NCBI GenBank assembly: GCA_039621445.1
Contig: CP154954.1
Location: 25,866,954-25,930,953 of the forward strand
DNA length: 64,000 nucleotides
Origin: Euglena gracilis
Taxonomy: Eukaryota; Euglenida; Euglenophyceae; Euglenales
Direction: 5' to 3'
In this document: positions 60,794 to 64,000 of the stretch, one piece after another
Position numbering within the stretch: the first letter of the stretch is position 1
Layout of the letters: every line of letters begins with the position of its first letter
Notes under the pieces: model-generated
Seen by the model: the letters and a program-made list of their open reading frames with translations, nothing else
The model's database searches: none
Told to the model about the DNA's origin: nothing
Made by a program: the position numbers and the translations under genes

Positions 60794-60926
60794 ATGTATG
60801 TATGTATGTATGTATGTATGTATGTATGTATGTATGTATGTATGTATGTATGTATGTATGTATGTATGTATGTATGTATGTATGTATGTATGTATGTATG
60901 TATGTATCTATGTATGTATGTACGTA
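60265..60926. repeat. (TATG)n microsatellite with TGTG and CATG blocks
   Basis: About 660 bp. (CATG)n block near 60609-60648; TGTG blocks near 60445, 60596 and 60762. Ends about 19 bp before a gene G acceptor, as in the TTD14-like intron 4. Confidence 0.95.
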
Positions 60927-60944
60927 TCCCCTGCTCCACGCCAG

Positions 60945-61103
60945 TTTCAGGCCGACCACACAGACCCACGCGGTCCCCCCGCCACTGGGCTGCTACTGGG
61001 CGCTGGCCCCGACTCCGACTGGCCCCGACTCCCGTCCCCCATCCAGCCCCCTTCAGCTTCTGACCCCTCCTTAGCCTCAGGGGGCCAGCCAGTGCCGCGC
61101 AAC
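60945..61103 (+). CDS. Gene G exon candidate 1
   Basis: FQADHTDPRGPPATGLLLGA, SASDPSLASGGQPVPRN before GTGTGC. The frame stays open to TGA 61194-61196 (ENGEEVANDAEG), so it could also be a terminal exon. Confidence 0.4.
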
Positions 61104-62852
61104 GTGTGCCGCGGCGCCGCAGGGGAAGATGGGGGGATGCCCCGGCATGATTTGCAGGAAAATGGTGAGGAAGTTGCAAACGATGCCGAAGGATGAGAGA
61201 ACAATAAGATAATAACGGAGCAGTGTCAACCATGCCAATACTGTTGAGGTTTTTGGTGCTGTCCCTCGACATTGTTTGGTGTCCCTCACATTGTTTGGTG
61301 GCCGGAAACGGGACCTCCCAACTGGATTTGGGGGGCGTTGTGGGGTCTGAGGACCCCACCGGTCAAGCCGGCAGCTGCTGGGCCCACTCCACCCCACCCC
61401 CAGAGACTTTGCGAAGGTCCACGACACGGGGGGAGGTTCTGGTCAGACCCCCCCCTGTCGGTTTGGGTCGAGGAGGGGGGGATCTTTTTTTTCGACACGA
61501 ATTACCGACAAGGTTTGGACCAAGAATTAAACCCCAAAAAATGTGGTCCTCCCCGAGCTGCTTCCCCCCCCCCTAGCCCGCCAAGGGCTGAGTGGGCGGC
61601 CCCCTTGACCCCCTTTGGAGCCTGGATAGTAATACCCCTTCCCTCCAACCCCACCCACCCCCGCGGCGCCGGGGAGCCCAGCAACCTACGTTCCCCACCC
61701 CCACCCCAAACAAGACCCATGTCTGTTGCAGGAAATCTCCAGGGGGGCGGTCTTATTTTGGATTTTTGCTTGGTCGACCCAGAGGGGTCTTGTTTTTAGG
61801 GTTGGGTTGCCTGCATCCATTTGGGGTGTGGGTCTGTGGGAAGGACAGACCGCGCCACAGCGCGACGGCAGCCCCGCCCCCAACCTGGCGGCTGCTCCGC
61901 CCCCCGACCCCGGCCGGGCAGTGGGGTCCTCGCCTTCCGTGTCTGTCGGTTTCGCTATCAATGTTTGCATGGTTTGGGGGTTTTTGTGGTTTCGGTGTGG
62001 TTTTGTACCCGCTTCGACCCCCAGCTTGGGCCCTCGTTCTGGCTAGGCAGACTCTTATTGCGATGGGGGCAGACTCAAACCCAGGGGGCAGCCTCTCAAT
62101 TTGATTCTGGGGGGTGGGAGCTAAATGGTTGTCCCCGGGTTTGCTTCTTTTCCATTGATACACAGAGCCACCGGCGTAGCCTCCGCTTGGGTTTGAAGCT
62201 TACAACCTTCTCCTCTCCCAACCCGCTCACCTGGGGGGCAGCCTCGCAGAGGTCAATAATTCCAGGCTTGGGCCAAACCCCCGAATTGAGGAAACCAGCT
62301 TCCCGGTGCGTCTCCTCCCCGCCTCTATGGCAACTTGAGGGAGGTCTGGAGAGGGACGTGCGAGATTCAGCGAGGGGGGTTTGGGCGTTCTGAAGAGGTC
62401 CCGCTGTCGCAGCATTTGTACACGGAATATGGAAGCCCCACCCCACAAACACACCCAATGCGCAAACAACACAACACCGCACACACTACACACAACACAC
62501 ATCCAACACACACCCACGCGCAACACACACATAAAACACACACACACACATCCAACACACACACAACACACACTCATTCACGCAACACACACAGACACAC
62601 ACAATATATGCAACCGACCCCTGGCCTGTCCCGACAGGCGGACGTTGCGCACCAGTGCACAGCCACTCCACCCCACCCGCACCAGGAAGGGAGCCGGGGC
62701 GGCAGCCCCCTCCCCCGCCGCCGGCCGGCCGTCAGTGTGGGACGAGCGAGTGCCACAGGCGATGGCGGAAATTGTGCAGGACAGGCGCTTCCCGACGGTG
62801 GAGGCGGTGCGAGTGTTGCTCGTGGAGCGGCACCAGTACGTCCCGCGCAGGG
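60945..62852 (+). CDS. Gene G: unknown protein, partial exon set
   Basis: Three GC3-rich exon candidates on +: 60945-61103, 61861-61920 and 62638-62852. The first two join in phase 0; the third needs a phase-2 entry, so at least one boundary or exon is missing. The last exon has a clear helical segment, VWDERVPQAMAEIVQDRRFP, TVEAVRVLLVERHQYVPRR. The first is Pro/Ser/Asp-rich. The gene probably continues beyond 62852. I do not recognise a family. Confidence 0.4.
61861..61920 (+). CDS. Gene G exon candidate 2
   Basis: RDGSPAPNLAAAPPPDPGRA, 20 codons between GCCACAG and GTGGGG, phase 0. Confidence 0.4.
62445..62612. repeat. (CA)n-rich array
   Basis: ACACAACACAC units; ends 25 bp before the next exon candidate. 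Confidence 0.9.
62638..62852 (+). CDS. Gene G exon candidate 3
   Basis: After CCGACAG; core WDERVPQAMAEIVQDRRFPT, VEAVRVLLVERHQYVPRR before GTGGGT. An acceptor at 62735 would start it at VWDERV. Confidence 0.55.
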
Positions 62853-64000
62853 GTGGGTGGACCATGCCGTTGGTGAGTTTGTGTCCGACTCCCGGAGGGA
62901 GGGTTGCTGAGTGTGGATTCGTTCTGGCTGAGTGGCGGGGGCCAAGAATCGGCCGCCCAGTGCCGAAGGTGCCAGAATTTTTTTTGGAAAATTTGGCCAA
63001 CCCCATTGATTTTCAGCTATTTTGATTTGAGGGGATTGACCCCCCAAGGAGGAAGGTGGGAAGCGACTGACTGGTTTTTCAAAAGCGGAACGTGACCCCC
63101 TCTCTCTTGGGGAAAGGAGGTCGCTAGGAGGTCCTATGGCATGGACTGGGTGTAATTTGGGGGTAGGAATTGGTGGCTAAAGTGATGTCATTGCTGACAC
63201 AGACCTCATGGACAAGGCCGATTGTGTGAAGTTTGTGGCGTTGTTTGATTATATTTGGTGTAGTTGTGGATGGAAATGCACATGAAACAGCATACACCAA
63301 GTTATGAAACCAATTTCATTTATGAATTTGCACGTTTTTGTTGGTGAAATGAACCAAAAGTCACATGTGTGGTACACACCTGGTGTGTTCGATCGTTAAC
63401 AGAAAGCAGGGTTTCCCACGAATTGGTGCCACAAATAATCACCAATAATCACGAACCAGCACGAATTTGGGGATTTTCCAAAATCACGAATAATCACGAA
63501 TTCCCACAAACGACCCGGAACAGTTTTTGCTCTCATTGCAGAATGTCTTCTTCTGAGAATGATGCCTCAATCAAGGGGCAATCCTCCTCAGAAGGGAAAC
63601 AAACGTGGAAACGGGGTTAAAATGCCGTCCCAGAAGCGTGCTGCTTAGGTGCCTTTTGTATCATTTTTGGCTTTTTTGTTAGTGGGTTTGGTAATGTTCC
63701 AAGCTTTTAAGCCGAAGTGTGTGGAAGACCTCAAGCTGCTGTCATGATGTTGTGCAATGACGCTGTTCTGTTCACATGTGATCCGACCCTTTCTGCCAAT
63801 GGACCACACACCGTGCAACACAACACTGCACAGTGCAACACCGCACGCTTTGGCAACAACGTCATTCATTGGCGTCACTTTTTGTCTGCAGCTTTGCTTC
63901 TTGTTCAAGATTATTGTCCAATCTAGATGGTCAAAGAGCTTCGTTTTTGATATTTCTGCTGTTGATACAGGTGATCACAAGTCAGACGAGGAGTGTACAT
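62853..64000. other. Right end of window, no supported gene
   Basis: AT-richer DNA. A small block of AATAATCACGAA-type repeats lies at 63437-63510. ATG 63542 opens a 25-residue frame (MSSSENDASIKGQSSSEGKQ) that I would not call a gene. Confidence 0.5.

Larger units (their letters stand above)
56401..60944. other. Region between genes F and G, no supported gene
   Basis: Contains the long hairpin (57360-57683), repeat Y (58085-58450), a GACCAGGGCC-repeat patch (58510-58620), the A-rich GTGGCCAAAAG tract (58800-59745) and the (TATG)n array (60265-60926). Confidence 0.5.

Noticed and set aside
60241-61359. 372-residue - frame and 309-residue + frame
   Set aside because: TATG microsatellite; only the non-repetitive + tail after 60945 is kept as an exon candidate.

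Overview
This is a eukaryotic nuclear window, probably from a unicellular alga or other protist. Coding signal occurs as short GC-rich exons with strong G/C third-position bias. They are separated by long introns made of homopolymer runs, (TG)n/(CA)n and (TATG)n microsatellites, T-rich tracts and many short inverted-repeat elements. I saw no operons, ribosome binding sites, rRNA, tRNA or CRISPR. Every gene I can support lies on the + strand. That one-directional order, the tandem duplicate genes and the TTAGGG-type repeats would suit a dinoflagellate-like genome, but this is inference; the taxon cannot be fixed from sequence alone. Almost all long open frames here are microsatellite or homopolymer artefacts, so I built genes from exon signal, splice sites and reading phase.

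Layout. (1) 389-8962: a TTD14-like gene (P-loop ATPase plus CYTH-like half) in 11 phase-consistent exons; its Walker A part lies left of the window. (2) 8963-15135: no convincing gene; repeats and T-rich or GC-rich noncoding DNA. (3) About 15136-22466 (gene A) and 25755-36308 (gene B): tandem paralogues of a family I do not recognise, matching exon by exon and ending in the same VVVAAF-x-FNC tail, with introns that have diverged completely. (4) 38772-40339 or beyond (gene D): five phase-consistent exons, product unknown. (5) 42474-51387 (gene C): eight phase-consistent exons giving a roughly 316-residue E/R/A-rich helical, probably coiled-coil protein. (6) 52380-56027 or 56400 (gene F): another helical-then-disordered protein. 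(7) 60945-62852 or beyond (gene G): three exon candidates.

Mobile and repeat content is the most striking part. A 2.4-kb foldback-like element (32561-34944) in a gene B intron has inverted repeats made of TAGTCGGTCGAC-type palindromes around exactly 25 copies of a 77-bp satellite, and carries a candidate 11-bp target duplication. A 124-bp MITE with perfect 18-bp termini and an 8-bp duplication (hAT-like) sits in the last TTD14 intron and has a second copy at 52 kb. Several families of C-run-tipped inverted-repeat elements sit mainly in introns. A cluster of about 19 GCGG-N4-CCGC palindromes fills gene C introns at 45.0-48.7 kb. No pathway links the genes; the visible relations are the A/B duplication and the shared strand.
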